From IMG/VR virus record IMGVR_UViG_3300048694_000674, positions 62,001-126,000 of that record: a DNA stretch of 64,000 nucleotides; one strand, 5' to 3'. This DNA is from a virus. The notes under the pieces are model-generated. The model saw only the letters and a list, made by a program, of their open reading frames with translations. It ran no database searches and was not told where the DNA came from. Shown piece by piece: positions 44,432 to 53,603 of this stretch. Every line of letters starts with the position of its first letter. The stretch's first letter is position 1. Made by a program: the position numbers and the translations under genes.

Positions 44432-45882
44432 TGGATATAATTGAGATAATCAAAGTAGATGAAACATACAATAAGATAAAATGTGATCCTGGTATTGCTT
44501 TTGAATTGAATGATCATTTTACATTCGAAGTTCCTGGCGCTAAATTTATGCCTGCAGTTAGGAACAAATTTTGGGATGGAAAAATTAGATTGTTCAATGC
44601 ATTGACATGTCACATCTATGCTGGTCTCAATAAGTATATCGAAGAGTTTGCTCAAAAAAGAAATTACAAAGTTGAATACAATTACGATATCTCAGCTGAA
44701 GAGTTTTCCGTCAAAGAAGCCAATGACTTTGTTGACTCGCTGAATATTCCATCGAAGTTTGAACGTCGAGATTATCAAATTGATGCCTTTGTTTATGCTA
44801 TCCGCAACAGACGAGCAATGATGCTTTCTCCAACAGCATCTGGTAAGTCGTTCATCATCTATCTAATTACGAGGTATTACAATGCCCGCACTCTTATTAT
44901 CGTTCCAACTACTTCTTTGGTTAGTCAGCTTGCTTCTGATTTTGCCGATTACGGTTTTGCTTCTGATAAGTTCGTCCATAGAATCTTCTCAGGACAGGAT
45001 AAACAAACGTCTAAACCAATTACAATCTCAACATGGCAGTCGATTTACAAACTGGATAAAAAATACTTCGAACAATTTGATGTGGTCATAGGAGATGAAG
45101 CACACTTATTCAAAGCTAAATCTCTTACGAGTATTATGTCTAAGCTGGGCAGCTGTCCACATCGGTTTGGTTTCACTGGTACTCTTGATGGAACTCAAAC
45201 ACATAAGCTCGTCCTCGAAGGTTTGTTCGGTTTGGTGCGAAAGGTTACAACAACATCTGAATTAATTGAACAAAAGCATCTTGCCAACTTTATGATCAAG
45301 GCTATTGTTCTCAAGTATTCAGATGAAATAAAGAAACAGATATCTAAATACGATTATCAGGCAGAACTAGACTTCCTGGTAAGGAATACAGCAAGAAACA
45401 ATTTCATAAAGAATCTTGCTCTGTCGCTAAAAGGTAATACGCTTATACTATTTCAATTTGTCGAAAAACACGGCGATGTTTTACATGACATGATAAAGAA
45501 TGCTACTGATCAGCCTGTTTATTATGTCTATGGTGGAGTTGATGGAGAGGAACGTGAACAAATTCGTAAGATTGTGGAGGAGCAACAAAACGCTATTATC
45601 GTCGCTAGCTCAGGAACTTTCTCCACAGGTGTTAACATTCGCAACCTGCATAACGTTATATTTGCTAGTCCTTCAAAATCCAAAATACGAAATCTTCAGT
45701 CAATTGGTCGCGGACTACGTAAATCAGACAGTAAAGACAGCGCTACTCTATATGACATCGCTGACGATATGACATGGAAAAATAGAAAGAATTATACTAT
45801 ACTACATTTTATGGAACGTATGAGAATATATAATGAAGAGAAATTTGACTACAAAATTTACCCAGTAAATCTAAAGGCATAA
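44431..45882 (+). CDS. uvsW: DNA/RNA helicase UvsW
   Basis: The 483-residue product (T4: 503) is a superfamily 2 helicase. SPTASGKS (133-140) is Walker A, GDEAH (221-225) is motif II, GFTGTLD is motif III and NLQSIGRGLRKSD is motif VI. The N-terminal 90 residues form the UvsW-type substrate domain. UvsW unwinds R-loops and branched intermediates, switching replication from origin- to recombination-dependent. Confidence 0.92.
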   Translation: MDIIEIIKVDETYNKIKCDPGIAFELNDHFTFEVPGAKFMPAVRNKFWDGKIRLFNALTCHIYAGLNKYIEEFAQKRNYKVEYNYDISAEEFSVKEANDFVDSLNIPSKFERRDYQIDAFVYAIRNRRAMMLSPTASGKSFIIYLITRYYNARTLIIVPTTSLVSQLASDFADYGFASDKFVHRIFSGQDKQTSKPITISTWQSIYKLDKKYFEQFDVVIGDEAHLFKAKSLTSIMSKLGSCPHRFGFTGTLDGTQTHKLVLEGLFGLVRKVTTTSELIEQKHLANFMIKAIVLKYSDEIKKQISKYDYQAELDFLVRNTARNNFIKNLALSLKGNTLILFQFVEKHGDVLHDMIKNATDQPVYYVYGGVDGEEREQIRKIVEEQQNAIIVASSGTFSTGVNIRNLHNVIFASPSKSKIRNLQSIGRGLRKSDSKDSATLYDIADDMTWKNRKNYTILHFMERMRIYNEEKFDYKIYPVNLKA

Positions 45883-45884
45883 TA

Positions 45885-46439
45885 ATGGCATCGAAAAAGC
45901 ATTACGTAAATAATAAAGATCTTTATCTAGCGATGGTGAAATTTAAAGAAGCTGTTGACAAAGCGCAAAAAGAAAACAAGCCACTCCCAATAGTTCCTGA
46001 CTATGTTGGTACTTGTTTTATGTTGATATGCAATAAGCTTTCAACCAAACCAAACTTTATGAATTATTCATATAGAGAAGATATGGTTGCTGATGGTATA
46101 GAGAACTGTGTTGCTGCAGCTCACTCTTTTGATCCATCGAAGTCAAACAATCCATTCGCTTACTTTACGCAAATTGCTTGGAATGCTTTTATTAGAAGAA
46201 TCGCCAAGGAAAAGAAACAGTCATATATCAAACATAAAAACTTTGAACACAGCAATTTACTTGACGAATTACTAGAAGAGAGTTATAATACAGGTAAGTC
46301 GACTTATAATGAATATTCAGACGATATTATCAGAAATTTTGAAGATAAATTGGTCAAGAACTCGAAGAAAACAAAGGTAAAACTTGAAAAATTTATAGAG
46401 GAAGACGACAGTGAACAAACTACATCTGGTTCCAGCTAA
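45885..46439 (+). CDS. gp55: Late-transcription sigma factor gp55
   Basis: The 184-residue product (T4: 185) has MASKKHYVNNKDLYLAMVKFKEAV, then YREDMVADGIENCVAAAHSFDPSKSNNPFAYFTQIAWNAFIRRIAKEKKQ, which is the sigma region-2-like core. It directs host RNA polymerase to the late TATAAATA element, tethered to the gp45 clamp. Both the clamp gene and numerous TATAAATA sites lie in this window. Position after uvsW is standard. Confidence 0.9.
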   Translation: MASKKHYVNNKDLYLAMVKFKEAVDKAQKENKPLPIVPDYVGTCFMLICNKLSTKPNFMNYSYREDMVADGIENCVAAAHSFDPSKSNNPFAYFTQIAWNAFIRRIAKEKKQSYIKHKNFEHSNLLDELLEESYNTGKSTYNEYSDDIIRNFEDKLVKNSKKTKVKLEKFIEEDDSEQTTSGSS

Positions 46440-46602
46440 TATTATTGATCTTGTTGAAAAGATCAAGGACAAAAATATTAGAGATAGCGAACGAAACAAT
46501 TATATTGTTAGACTAGAAACTACTGCTTCATATATTAATGAATCATTGTCTAAGAATAAAATGAATCAACAACAACTTATGAGAAAGAATCAGAATCGCT
46601 AA
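46411..46602 (+). CDS. Small conserved hypothetical protein
   Basis: The start is GTG at 46411, overlapping gp55 by 29 bp, with GAGGAAGA upstream. The 63 residues (NKLHLVPANIIDLVEKIKDKNIRDSERNNYIVRLETTASYINESL) are helical and charged, and the stop overlaps the gp47 start. A similar small gene often sits between gp55 and gp47 in related phages. Function unknown. Confidence 0.6.
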   Translation: MNKLHLVPANIIDLVEKIKDKNIRDSERNNYIVRLETTASYINESLSKNKMNQQQLMRKNQNR

Positions 46603-47657
46603 TGAAGATTGCTTTGATTACGGACACTCATTGGGGTGTCAGAAATGATAATGTTGCGTTCTTAGATGACTCGAAGAAATTTCTAGATACAATCTTTTTT
46701 CCATATCTGGAGAAGAATGGTATTACTACAGTCGTTCATCTTGGTGATCTGGTCGATCGTCGCAAGTATATCAACATTAATACTGCTACTCGTCTCAGGA
46801 AAGATTTTCTTGAGCCATTGAGTAAGTATGATGTTCATATCATTGCTGGAAATCACGATACATATTTCAAAAACACAAATGAGATCAACTCTCTCAGAGA
46901 GCTACTGCCTTCATATCCTTATAAGATATATGACAAGTTCCCACAAGAAGTTGAATTTGATAACTCAGTAATTCTAATGACTCCATGGATCTGCGATGAA
47001 AACAGAAAACTATCTTTTGAAAAAATCAGATCAACTCCATCGCAGATCCTCATGGGACATCTGGAAATCGCTGGGTTTGAAATGTATCGAGGGTCTATGG
47101 TCTCTCATGGCGAAGATCGCACGAGCTTTGACAGATTTGATATGGTACTGTCTGGCCATTATCATCATCGTTCTAGTGATGGCTGCATTTACTATCTTGG
47201 TAATCATTGTGAGTTTACCTGGAGCGATTATGATGATCCTAAAGGATTTCACATCCTCGATACAGAAACGAGGGACTTGACTTTTATACGAAACCCATAT
47301 AGAATGTTTGATAAGGTTTGGTATGATGATGCACAAGAAAGTTTAGATCCAGCTAATATGGAAATATCGCATCTAAAAGGTAAGATCATCAAAGTCATTG
47401 TACAAAACAAAACCAATCCTTACAAGTTCGATTTGTTCATAAACAGTTTAGAAAAGATTGGTGTTCTGGATATGCAGATTGTTGAAGATCATTTGAATCT
47501 CGCCTTTGAAGATGATACATCTATTGTGAATGAAGCAGAATCTACAATAGACATATTCCGTCATCATATTGAGCAGATCAATATTCAAAATCTTGACAAG
47601 AAAAAACTCGAAGCTACGATCGTCGATCTCTATCAAGAGGCATTGACTATAGAATGA
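46602..47657 (+). CDS. gp47: Recombination nuclease subunit gp47 (SbcD/Mre11-like)
   Basis: The 351-residue product (T4: 339) has the metallophosphoesterase motifs D8-x-H10, GDLVD (48-52), GNHD (83-86) and a GH motif in LSGHYHHRS. Two metals bound here cleave DNA. It forms a complex with gp46 that processes ends for recombination-dependent replication and helps degrade host DNA. It overlaps gp46 by ATGA. Confidence 0.93.
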   Translation: MKIALITDTHWGVRNDNVAFLDDSKKFLDTIFFPYLEKNGITTVVHLGDLVDRRKYININTATRLRKDFLEPLSKYDVHIIAGNHDTYFKNTNEINSLRELLPSYPYKIYDKFPQEVEFDNSVILMTPWICDENRKLSFEKIRSTPSQILMGHLEIAGFEMYRGSMVSHGEDRTSFDRFDMVLSGHYHHRSSDGCIYYLGNHCEFTWSDYDDPKGFHILDTETRDLTFIRNPYRMFDKVWYDDAQESLDPANMEISHLKGKIIKVIVQNKTNPYKFDLFINSLEKIGVLDMQIVEDHLNLAFEDDTSIVNEAESTIDIFRHHIEQINIQNLDKKKLEATIVDLYQEALTIE

Positions 47658-49360
47658 TTTTATTTAAAACATTGCGTTGGAAGAACTTCCTTTCAACTGG
47701 TAATATATTCACAGAAATTTCTCTCAATAAATCATCATCGACATTGATTGTTGGTGAGAATGGTGCAGGCAAATCAACCATTCTCGACGCATTGACATTC
47801 TCATTGTTCGGTAAACCATTCAGAAAGATCAACAAACCACAGCTACTTAACAGCATAACTCAGAAGGGTCTTGTTGTTGAGATTGAGTTTGATATTGGAT
47901 CGAACAAATATAAGATAATTCGTGGGCTGCGACCAAATATCTTTGAAGTGTATATGAATGATAATCTGCTTAACCAAACAGCAGAGATGAAAGATTATCA
48001 GGAAATACTTGAGCGTCAGATACTCAAGTTGAATTATAAGTCATTCTGTCAGGTTGTTGTTCTTGGATCAGCTTCCTTTGTTCCATTCATGCAGTTAGCT
48101 GGTGGTCAGCGTAGAGAGATTATTGAGGATCTGCTTGATCTACAAATCTTTACGATTATGAATAGTTTGCTGAAAGATAAGATATCTGTCAACAATGAAA
48201 ACTTGGCAGAAATATCTTCAGATCAAAAAGTTGTTACTGAAAAGTTGAAGATCATTCAGCAACATCTGCTCGAGAAACAAAACAGTAATGATAAGATCAT
48301 TAGAGAGAAACAAGATCTTCTGATCGAAACAATAGTAAAGATTGAGGATCTGCAGAACAAATACTTCAAAATAAAAGTTTCTATTGAGAATGAGAAGGAA
48401 AAGGTAGCTGACTCTGAATCAATAACAAGTAAGATAACAAAACTTGAACAGCTGAAGCATAAGATTGAAGCAAAGAAAGCTCTGATCTGTAATGACATTG
48501 AGTTTTTCAAGAAGCATGAAAATTGTCCAACATGCACTCAATCTATCAGTGCTGAGTTTCGCGAAACAACTATTGAGTCTAAGAATCGCGAAATAGAAAC
48601 GATTGATGTTGGCTTGGTTGATCTTGCCAAGAAATATGATGAAACGAGCGCTCGTCTTAGTGAAATTATGAGCACAAATACTTTAATCAATGATATGCAG
48701 ATTGAAGGTGTTAGAATGAGTTCTAACATTGATAGTTTGATTCGATATAAAGATCATCTTAATAAAGAAATCAACACAATCAACAAAGATCTTGAGGATG
48801 ATGAGGAGAGTAAGATGACTGCTCTTCAACAGGAACTAGAAGATATTGCGACGAGATATAATGATGCAATGGATGAAAAGCAACTATTAACTGCTGCGTC
48901 TTATCTTCTGAAAGATGGTGGTATCAAAGCCAAGATTATCAAACAGTATGTTCCTGTTATCAATAAGCTTATCAATAAGTATCTTAGCGCTATGGACTTT
49001 TTCGTTCAGTTCGAACTTGATGAAGAGTTCAATGAAACTATCAAGTCAAGATTCCGTGATGAGTTCAGTTACAGCTCTTTCTCAGAAGGCGAGAAGATGC
49101 GTATCAATCTTGCTATTCTTTTCACTTGGCGTGCTGTCGCTAAACTGCGTAATTCTGTCAGTACAAATCTACTCATTATGGATGAAGTTATGGATTCATC
49201 GATGGACTCAAATGGAACAGATGAGTTTCTGAAGATATTAAACAACTTGACTTCTGACACAAATACGTTTATAATATCTCATAAAGGTGATCAGCTATAT
49301 GATAAGTTTCCAAACATCATTAGATTTGAAAAGAAACAAAACTTCAGCAAGGTAATATAA
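47654..49360 (+). CDS. gp46: Recombination nuclease subunit gp46 (SbcC/Rad50-like)
   Basis: The 568-residue product (T4: 560) has Walker A GENGAGKST (34-42), a zinc hook CPTC (291-294) between two coiled-coil arms, the ABC signature FSEGEK (476-481) and Walker B LLIMDEVMD (506-514). It is the ATPase partner of gp47. All key residues are intact. Confidence 0.94.
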   Translation: MILFKTLRWKNFLSTGNIFTEISLNKSSSTLIVGENGAGKSTILDALTFSLFGKPFRKINKPQLLNSITQKGLVVEIEFDIGSNKYKIIRGLRPNIFEVYMNDNLLNQTAEMKDYQEILERQILKLNYKSFCQVVVLGSASFVPFMQLAGGQRREIIEDLLDLQIFTIMNSLLKDKISVNNENLAEISSDQKVVTEKLKIIQQHLLEKQNSNDKIIREKQDLLIETIVKIEDLQNKYFKIKVSIENEKEKVADSESITSKITKLEQLKHKIEAKKALICNDIEFFKKHENCPTCTQSISAEFRETTIESKNREIETIDVGLVDLAKKYDETSARLSEIMSTNTLINDMQIEGVRMSSNIDSLIRYKDHLNKEINTINKDLEDDEESKMTALQQELEDIATRYNDAMDEKQLLTAASYLLKDGGIKAKIIKQYVPVINKLINKYLSAMDFFVQFELDEEFNETIKSRFRDEFSYSSFSEGEKMRINLAILFTWRAVAKLRNSVSTNLLIMDEVMDSSMDSNGTDEFLKILNNLTSDTNTFIISHKGDQLYDKFPNIIRFEKKQNFSKVI

Positions 49361-49905
49361 TGAATCTGGTAGAGAGCAATGATCCAATCCTTACGACCGA
49401 ATGTGAACCATTCGACTTTCGCAATCCACAATTTGATCCTGTAGATTTTGCGCATCAAATTGTTAAATTTATGTATGATAACAATGGTATTGGTATTTCT
49501 GCCAATCAGGTTGGAATACGTAGCCGTGTTTTTGCTATGCGTTCTTCTCCCCAAAATTTTGTATGTTTCAATCCAAAGGTTGTCCAGCCTAGTGAACAGA
49601 TGGTTGTTCTAGAAGAATCATCATTGACGCATCCTGGACTTATTGTTAAAGTAAAACGACCGCAGCATGTTCGAGTCAGATTCACTACACCAAATGGAGA
49701 AACTAAGACAGAAACATTTACTGGAATGACTGCCAGAGTATTTCAACAAATGGTAGATAATTTAGATGGAGTCCTTTACTTTAATCGTGCTTCGAGGTAT
49801 CATAGAGATATAGCGTTGGAAAAGTGGAGGAAAGGTAATCACTCTACGATTCAAGTTAAACCTAAAGATGGATTGAATAAATATGAATATCTTCTACATC
49901 GATAA
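49360..49905 (+). CDS. Peptide deformylase-like protein lacking metal ligands
   Basis: The 181-residue product has the deformylase fold signature: motif 1 GIGISANQVG (43-52), motif 2 position EESSLTHPG (85-93) and motif 3 position FQQMVDNLDG (128-137). In active enzymes motif 2 is EGCLS and motif 3 is QHExDH. Here the metal Cys is Ser88, the two His are Gln130 and Asn134, and the catalytic Glu is Met131. Deformylase activity is therefore not expected. The frame is intact and overlaps both neighbours, so the protein is probably made and has another role. Confidence 0.75.
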   Translation: MNLVESNDPILTTECEPFDFRNPQFDPVDFAHQIVKFMYDNNGIGISANQVGIRSRVFAMRSSPQNFVCFNPKVVQPSEQMVVLEESSLTHPGLIVKVKRPQHVRVRFTTPNGETKTETFTGMTARVFQQMVDNLDGVLYFNRASRYHRDIALEKWRKGNHSTIQVKPKDGLNKYEYLLHR

Positions 49906-50422
49906 AGATCCTGTACAGGCTGCGCAGTGGATGGTTGACAAACATGTTGTCAAGATGATCCTCGAATCAGCACAACTTCTTTCTACTGCACATCGTTTAC
50001 TTGATGGTCGCGAGGTCGAAGGTAAAACTAAGACTGGTCGCAAAGCTCGTCGCTGGGTTCTTGATGATTCTCGCGATCCTGTTATCTATCAGGCTACGCA
50101 TATCAATCATCCTTCTGCTGTTTGGTGTCGTCAGTCTGTTGAAAACTATATCTGGTTAGCAGATCATTTACATGCGCTTATGCAGGAGTATACATATCGT
50201 TATGGTAAGAAGCATGCAGTTGATGGTAATCTATCATACATGCTTATGTCGCCACCAAAAAACTTACAAGAATATGATATGACTACTATGCCATCAGCTA
50301 TGGATGAACAATACAAAATCAGTGACGATCCAATCGTCAACTATCGCAACTACTATAAAGTCGGTAAAGCCAGAATGCATAACTGGAAAAACCGCCAACC
50401 ACCAGAATGGATTACACAATGA
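49883..50422 (+). CDS. Conserved phage protein of unknown function
   Basis: The 179-residue product begins MNIFYIDKDPVQAAQWMVDKHVVKMILESAQLLSTAHR. This DKHVVKM...AQLLSTAHR pattern is widely conserved in T4-like and other large phages, without assigned function. His and Asp residues in the motif (DKHVVK, TAHR, ATHINHPSAVWCR) suggest an enzyme active site. It overlaps the deformylase-like gene by 23 bp and the next gene by ATGA. Confidence 0.6.
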   Translation: MNIFYIDKDPVQAAQWMVDKHVVKMILESAQLLSTAHRLLDGREVEGKTKTGRKARRWVLDDSRDPVIYQATHINHPSAVWCRQSVENYIWLADHLHALMQEYTYRYGKKHAVDGNLSYMLMSPPKNLQEYDMTTMPSAMDEQYKISDDPIVNYRNYYKVGKARMHNWKNRQPPEWITQ

Positions 50423-50835
50423 GTTTTTATACAGACGTAAAAGATTTTCATATTGCTTTCGGTCAGCGAGTAGGCGAGAAGCCAGAACTTCCAGTTGATT
50501 CAAATGAACGTAAGCTTCGTATAAGACTTCTAAAAGAAGAATTTGAAGAATATATGGCAGCAGAAATTGATGAAGATATTGTCGAGGTTGCTGATGCTCT
50601 TGCTGATCTTATCTACATTGCCTGTGGTACTGCTGTATCTTATGGCATCCCACTTGACAAAGTGTTTGAAGAAGTACATCGTTCAAACATGGCCAAACTT
50701 GTGGATGGTAAGCCACTATATCGTGAAGATGGAAAGGTAATGAAGCCAGAAGGATGGACTGCTCCAGATATTGAAGGCGTATTAAAAAAGTCACAGGAAG
50801 AAATTATTATTCGTAATGCTCAAATTACACTATGA
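50419..50835 (+). CDS. MazG-like all-alpha NTP pyrophosphohydrolase
   Basis: The ATG at 50419 overlaps the previous stop and is preferred to an earlier in-frame ATG. The 138-residue product has EEFEEYMAAEIDEDIVEVADALADLIYIACGTAVSYG, the ExxE...ExxD metal-binding pattern of the MazG/HisE/dUTPase-2 superfamily, then VFEEVHRSNMAKL and a REDGKVMKPEGW tail typical of phage members. It probably hydrolyses non-canonical or specific dNTPs. Its place beside a DNA-modification pair suggests nucleotide-pool control. Confidence 0.7.
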   Translation: MSFYTDVKDFHIAFGQRVGEKPELPVDSNERKLRIRLLKEEFEEYMAAEIDEDIVEVADALADLIYIACGTAVSYGIPLDKVFEEVHRSNMAKLVDGKPLYREDGKVMKPEGWTAPDIEGVLKKSQEEIIIRNAQITL

Positions 50836-50836
50836 T

Positions 50837-50861
50837 GTTCGTATATATACGATATACGAAC
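50837..50861. promoter_or_regulatory. Inverted repeat between MazG-like and JBP/TET-like genes
   Basis: GTTCGTATA and TATACGAAC form a perfect 9-bp stem with a 7-nt loop, 17 bp before the TTG start at 50879 and 5 bp before the AAAGGAGG ribosome site. No U tract follows, so it is more likely an operator, processing site or RNA stabiliser than a terminator. Confidence 0.45.
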
Positions 50862-50878
50862 TTTGAAAGGAGGCTACA

Positions 50879-52183
50879 TTGGTCAATCAACTTATCATAA
50901 AGAAACTTGATGCTGAAGAAACACTTGGTACATTCATCACCTGTAAAGATTATGCCAATCTGATCATTACTGAAGATTGTGATCTTTATGCAGAGGATCC
51001 TATGGATCCAACTAAAGCAGATGAAGAGAATGTTATCTTCAGATATCGCAAGGGCGTATTTTCTCATGAAGAACGTCGTCGTTGTTATCATGGTCTAAGA
51101 GCAGCTGCTACTGAATCTCAAAATCGTGGTATGGCTGCTGGTCCTCGTGGCGATCAGCTTGGACAGGAAGGACGTGGTAATCGCGATTGGGTTACTGCTG
51201 AACAACTTGACATTCTTTCATTTCTTGCTCGTCCTCTCAATACAATTGATGATGGTGTCGCGCTTGAAGATATTCGCGCAAGTCATCAACAGTTCAAAGA
51301 AAAAGATGAGACACGTGGACAGGTTTGGCTTCGTTCAGAAGTAACGAAGAAGTATCCAGAATACCATGGTTGGTTTGAAAAGTGGGTATCTGGTATTCAT
51401 AATATGTCTCGCGAAGAGCAGAAAGAAGAAGCACAGTTTATCATTGATAACTATATCTCAGACACCAACTACGCGCAGTCAGTAATGTCTGGTATCGCTG
51501 GTTTCTATGATCGTTATCCTCGCATTCCTTATGGTCGTGCTACTTCTTATACTGAAAAACATCCAGAAGATTTTGCTGAATCCTTTCCGTTTCTCAACAA
51601 GTTGAATGATCAGTTTAGAAAACTATTGCCTGTTCGTTGGGCTAATCAACGTGCTTGTGCTGATAAACTTGATCCAAAATTTTTGATTGATGGAACAGTA
51701 TTTACTACGCTAACAGTCAATCATAACTGGCGTACAGCATGTCATCGAGATGCTGGCGATCTTCATGAAGGATTCTCTAACATCTGCGCTCTAGGTAAGG
51801 GTTGGCAGGGAGCTGAATTTATTCTTCCTGAGTTTCGTATTGCTGTGAAACTTGAATCAGGCGATATGTTGCTTGTCAATAATCATGGCGGTATCCATGG
51901 CAATGATGCGCTTGTTGGTGATGATAATGATCGTATGACAATCGTTGCTTACTTCCGCGAAAAGATGATGGATCTTAAGTCCTGGGATTATGAACAGCTG
52001 CGTAAGAAGTATATTGACGAACGTCGCATGAACAAGGAACACAAACACTGGCGCCATCTTTGGAATGGTGTTAGCCCAGATATGTGGCATGAACAGGAAT
52101 GGTATGATTATATGGCTGCGCATAATATGGAAGATCCATATAAAGAAACAAAAGCAGCAAGTCTAGAGGATTTCTTCGTATGA
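50879..52183 (+). CDS. JBP/TET-type 2-oxoglutarate dioxygenase
   Basis: The start is TTG, preceded by AAAGGAGG at good spacing. The product has 434 residues. The C-terminal half carries NHNWRTACHRDAGDLHEGFSN with H289-x-D291, then GAEFILPEFRIAVKLESGDMLL, the distal H340 in HGGIHGN and R352. The layout (N-x-N, HxD-x-GD, GF-x-N, PE-x-x-x-A, GDMLL, HG) is that of the JBP/TET family that hydroxylates thymine or 5-methylcytosine. The N-terminal 250 residues are unassigned. A glycosyltransferase follows with a 4-bp overlap, so DNA-base oxidation followed by glycosylation is the likely pathway. Confidence 0.7.
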   Translation: MVNQLIIKKLDAEETLGTFITCKDYANLIITEDCDLYAEDPMDPTKADEENVIFRYRKGVFSHEERRRCYHGLRAAATESQNRGMAAGPRGDQLGQEGRGNRDWVTAEQLDILSFLARPLNTIDDGVALEDIRASHQQFKEKDETRGQVWLRSEVTKKYPEYHGWFEKWVSGIHNMSREEQKEEAQFIIDNYISDTNYAQSVMSGIAGFYDRYPRIPYGRATSYTEKHPEDFAESFPFLNKLNDQFRKLLPVRWANQRACADKLDPKFLIDGTVFTTLTVNHNWRTACHRDAGDLHEGFSNICALGKGWQGAEFILPEFRIAVKLESGDMLLVNNHGGIHGNDALVGDDNDRMTIVAYFREKMMDLKSWDYEQLRKKYIDERRMNKEHKHWRHLWNGVSPDMWHEQEWYDYMAAHNMEDPYKETKAASLEDFFV

Positions 52184-53163
52184 GTTTACATGCTTTTCTT
52201 GATGAAGAACGTGAGCTACAATGGTTCTACGATAACAATAAACTTAACCAAGGACCGACTATCGGTTATCGTAGAGTATCTGGTAAGATTGGTTTAACTA
52301 AGAATGAAGCTGGTATTCGTGGCGCATGGGTAGATAAGAGAGTTGCTCTTTTCAAAACTCTTGGTTATGATAAGTATCGCATCAAACTTCTTTCTGAAGT
52401 AACAGAAGAAACTAAAGGAGATGGTGTTACTGTTGAAGATGATAACACTGTTTGTGATATTCTCTACCTCGAGTTTGGTGGAACCAATCTACAGTTTTAT
52501 GGTAAGAACTGGGACAAGACGATTGAAATTGTCAAACTTCACAGAGGTAAGAAAAAGGTTTTCGTTTGTGATGATCCAGATCTAACATTCCTCTGGGAAC
52601 TTCTACCCGACGAAGATTGGTCGTTATGGTCAATCGCTGCGAATGCGGTAAACACAGATGAGGTGTTGAAAGTATTAAAAGCGCCAGAAGGTGTTACCTG
52701 CTTTCATCTACCGATGGATAAAGGTATGACTGCTGAAATGTTCAGCGATGGAACTATTCAGAAGATTGTTTACATTGGTCGCAATCAGGGACGTTCTTCT
52801 TATTTCAAAACTTTCGGTAGTTCGCCTTATCTTCAGATAGCTGGTAAGACGAGTGAATGGGAAGATTATCCAAACCTTACTCTTGTTGATATTCCACAAC
52901 AGAAAGATCGTCGTTCGTTTTATCGCAAGTACTATGGTTGTTTGGCTGTATATGATAAAAAGCACGCAGTAACTGGATGGCATACTGGTCGCGCATATCA
53001 TGCTCTTTATGCTGGTGTACCTGTACTTGCTCCTCCTGGAAATGATGGACTTGATTGGACATATCCAATAAACAATGCCAGCGACATTGAAACTTTTGTC
53101 AATATGCCAGTTGAAGAAAGACAAAATATTTGGCACAAACAACTTGACAAAATTCTAAAATGA
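52180..53163 (+). CDS. GT-B-like glycosyltransferase, probable DNA base glycosylation
   Basis: The 327-residue product starts within the stop of the dioxygenase gene. GYRRVSGKIGLTKNEAGIRGAWVDKRV and CDILYLEFGG lie in the N-terminal domain. VTGWHTGRAYHALYAGVPVLAPPGND (about 265-290) looks like the donor-binding region of a GT-B enzyme. Coupling to a JBP/TET-like gene suggests it adds sugar to the hydroxylated base, as in known phage TET modification systems. The sugar and base cannot be read from sequence. Confidence 0.6.
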   Translation: MSLHAFLDEERELQWFYDNNKLNQGPTIGYRRVSGKIGLTKNEAGIRGAWVDKRVALFKTLGYDKYRIKLLSEVTEETKGDGVTVEDDNTVCDILYLEFGGTNLQFYGKNWDKTIEIVKLHRGKKKVFVCDDPDLTFLWELLPDEDWSLWSIAANAVNTDEVLKVLKAPEGVTCFHLPMDKGMTAEMFSDGTIQKIVYIGRNQGRSSYFKTFGSSPYLQIAGKTSEWEDYPNLTLVDIPQQKDRRSFYRKYYGCLAVYDKKHAVTGWHTGRAYHALYAGVPVLAPPGNDGLDWTYPINNASDIETFVNMPVEERQNIWHKQLDKILK

Positions 53164-53172
53164 TAGTATCAT
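53144..53172 (+). promoter_or_regulatory. Possible sigma70-type promoter
   Basis: TTGACA, 17-bp spacer, TATCAT, inside the end of the glycosyltransferase gene and overlapping the HAD gene start. The -10 is weak, so this may be chance. Confidence 0.3.
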
Positions 53173-53603
53173 ATGATATTGATGGTGTTCTCGCCGAAGG
53201 ACCACCTCCTTCTGCAAAGAAGTGGGGAAAAATGAATGGAGCTGAGAGATCAGAACGTAAGCGATTCCTTGTAGATTGGTACAGGAATGCTGTTCCTCTT
53301 TTAGTTCCAGAAGAACCCTACTTCTTTGCAATTTCGGCAAGAAAATTTGAACCAGATGTTTATTCTGCTACTCAAATATGGTTGGATACATATTATCCAA
53401 AGAGAGTAGTAGAAACTTTTCTATTGAGTGGATCGCGTTCAGTTATAAATGCTGCGACCTTCAAAGCAGATATTATTTCTAGAAATAACGTCCAGAGACA
53501 TTATGAGGATAACAAAAAAGTTTTGAAGATTATGAAGAATATCAATCCAGAAGTTGAATATTATTTTTGGGAAAAAGGAATGGTGACTCCAGAAAGGTTT
53601 TGA
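53160..53603 (+). CDS. HAD-superfamily phosphatase-like protein
   Basis: The 147-residue product begins MIVSYDIDGVLAEGPPP: DxDG is HAD motif I. FAISARKFEPDVYSATQIWL provides the motif II Ser, and RHYEDNKKVLKIM the acidic motif IV. Small phage HADs of this kind may be deoxynucleotidases or polynucleotide 3'-phosphatases. It overlaps both neighbours, in the middle of the nucleotide/DNA-modification group. Confidence 0.65.
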   Translation: MIVSYDIDGVLAEGPPPSAKKWGKMNGAERSERKRFLVDWYRNAVPLLVPEEPYFFAISARKFEPDVYSATQIWLDTYYPKRVVETFLLSGSRSVINAATFKADIISRNNVQRHYEDNKKVLKIMKNINPEVEYYFWEKGMVTPERF

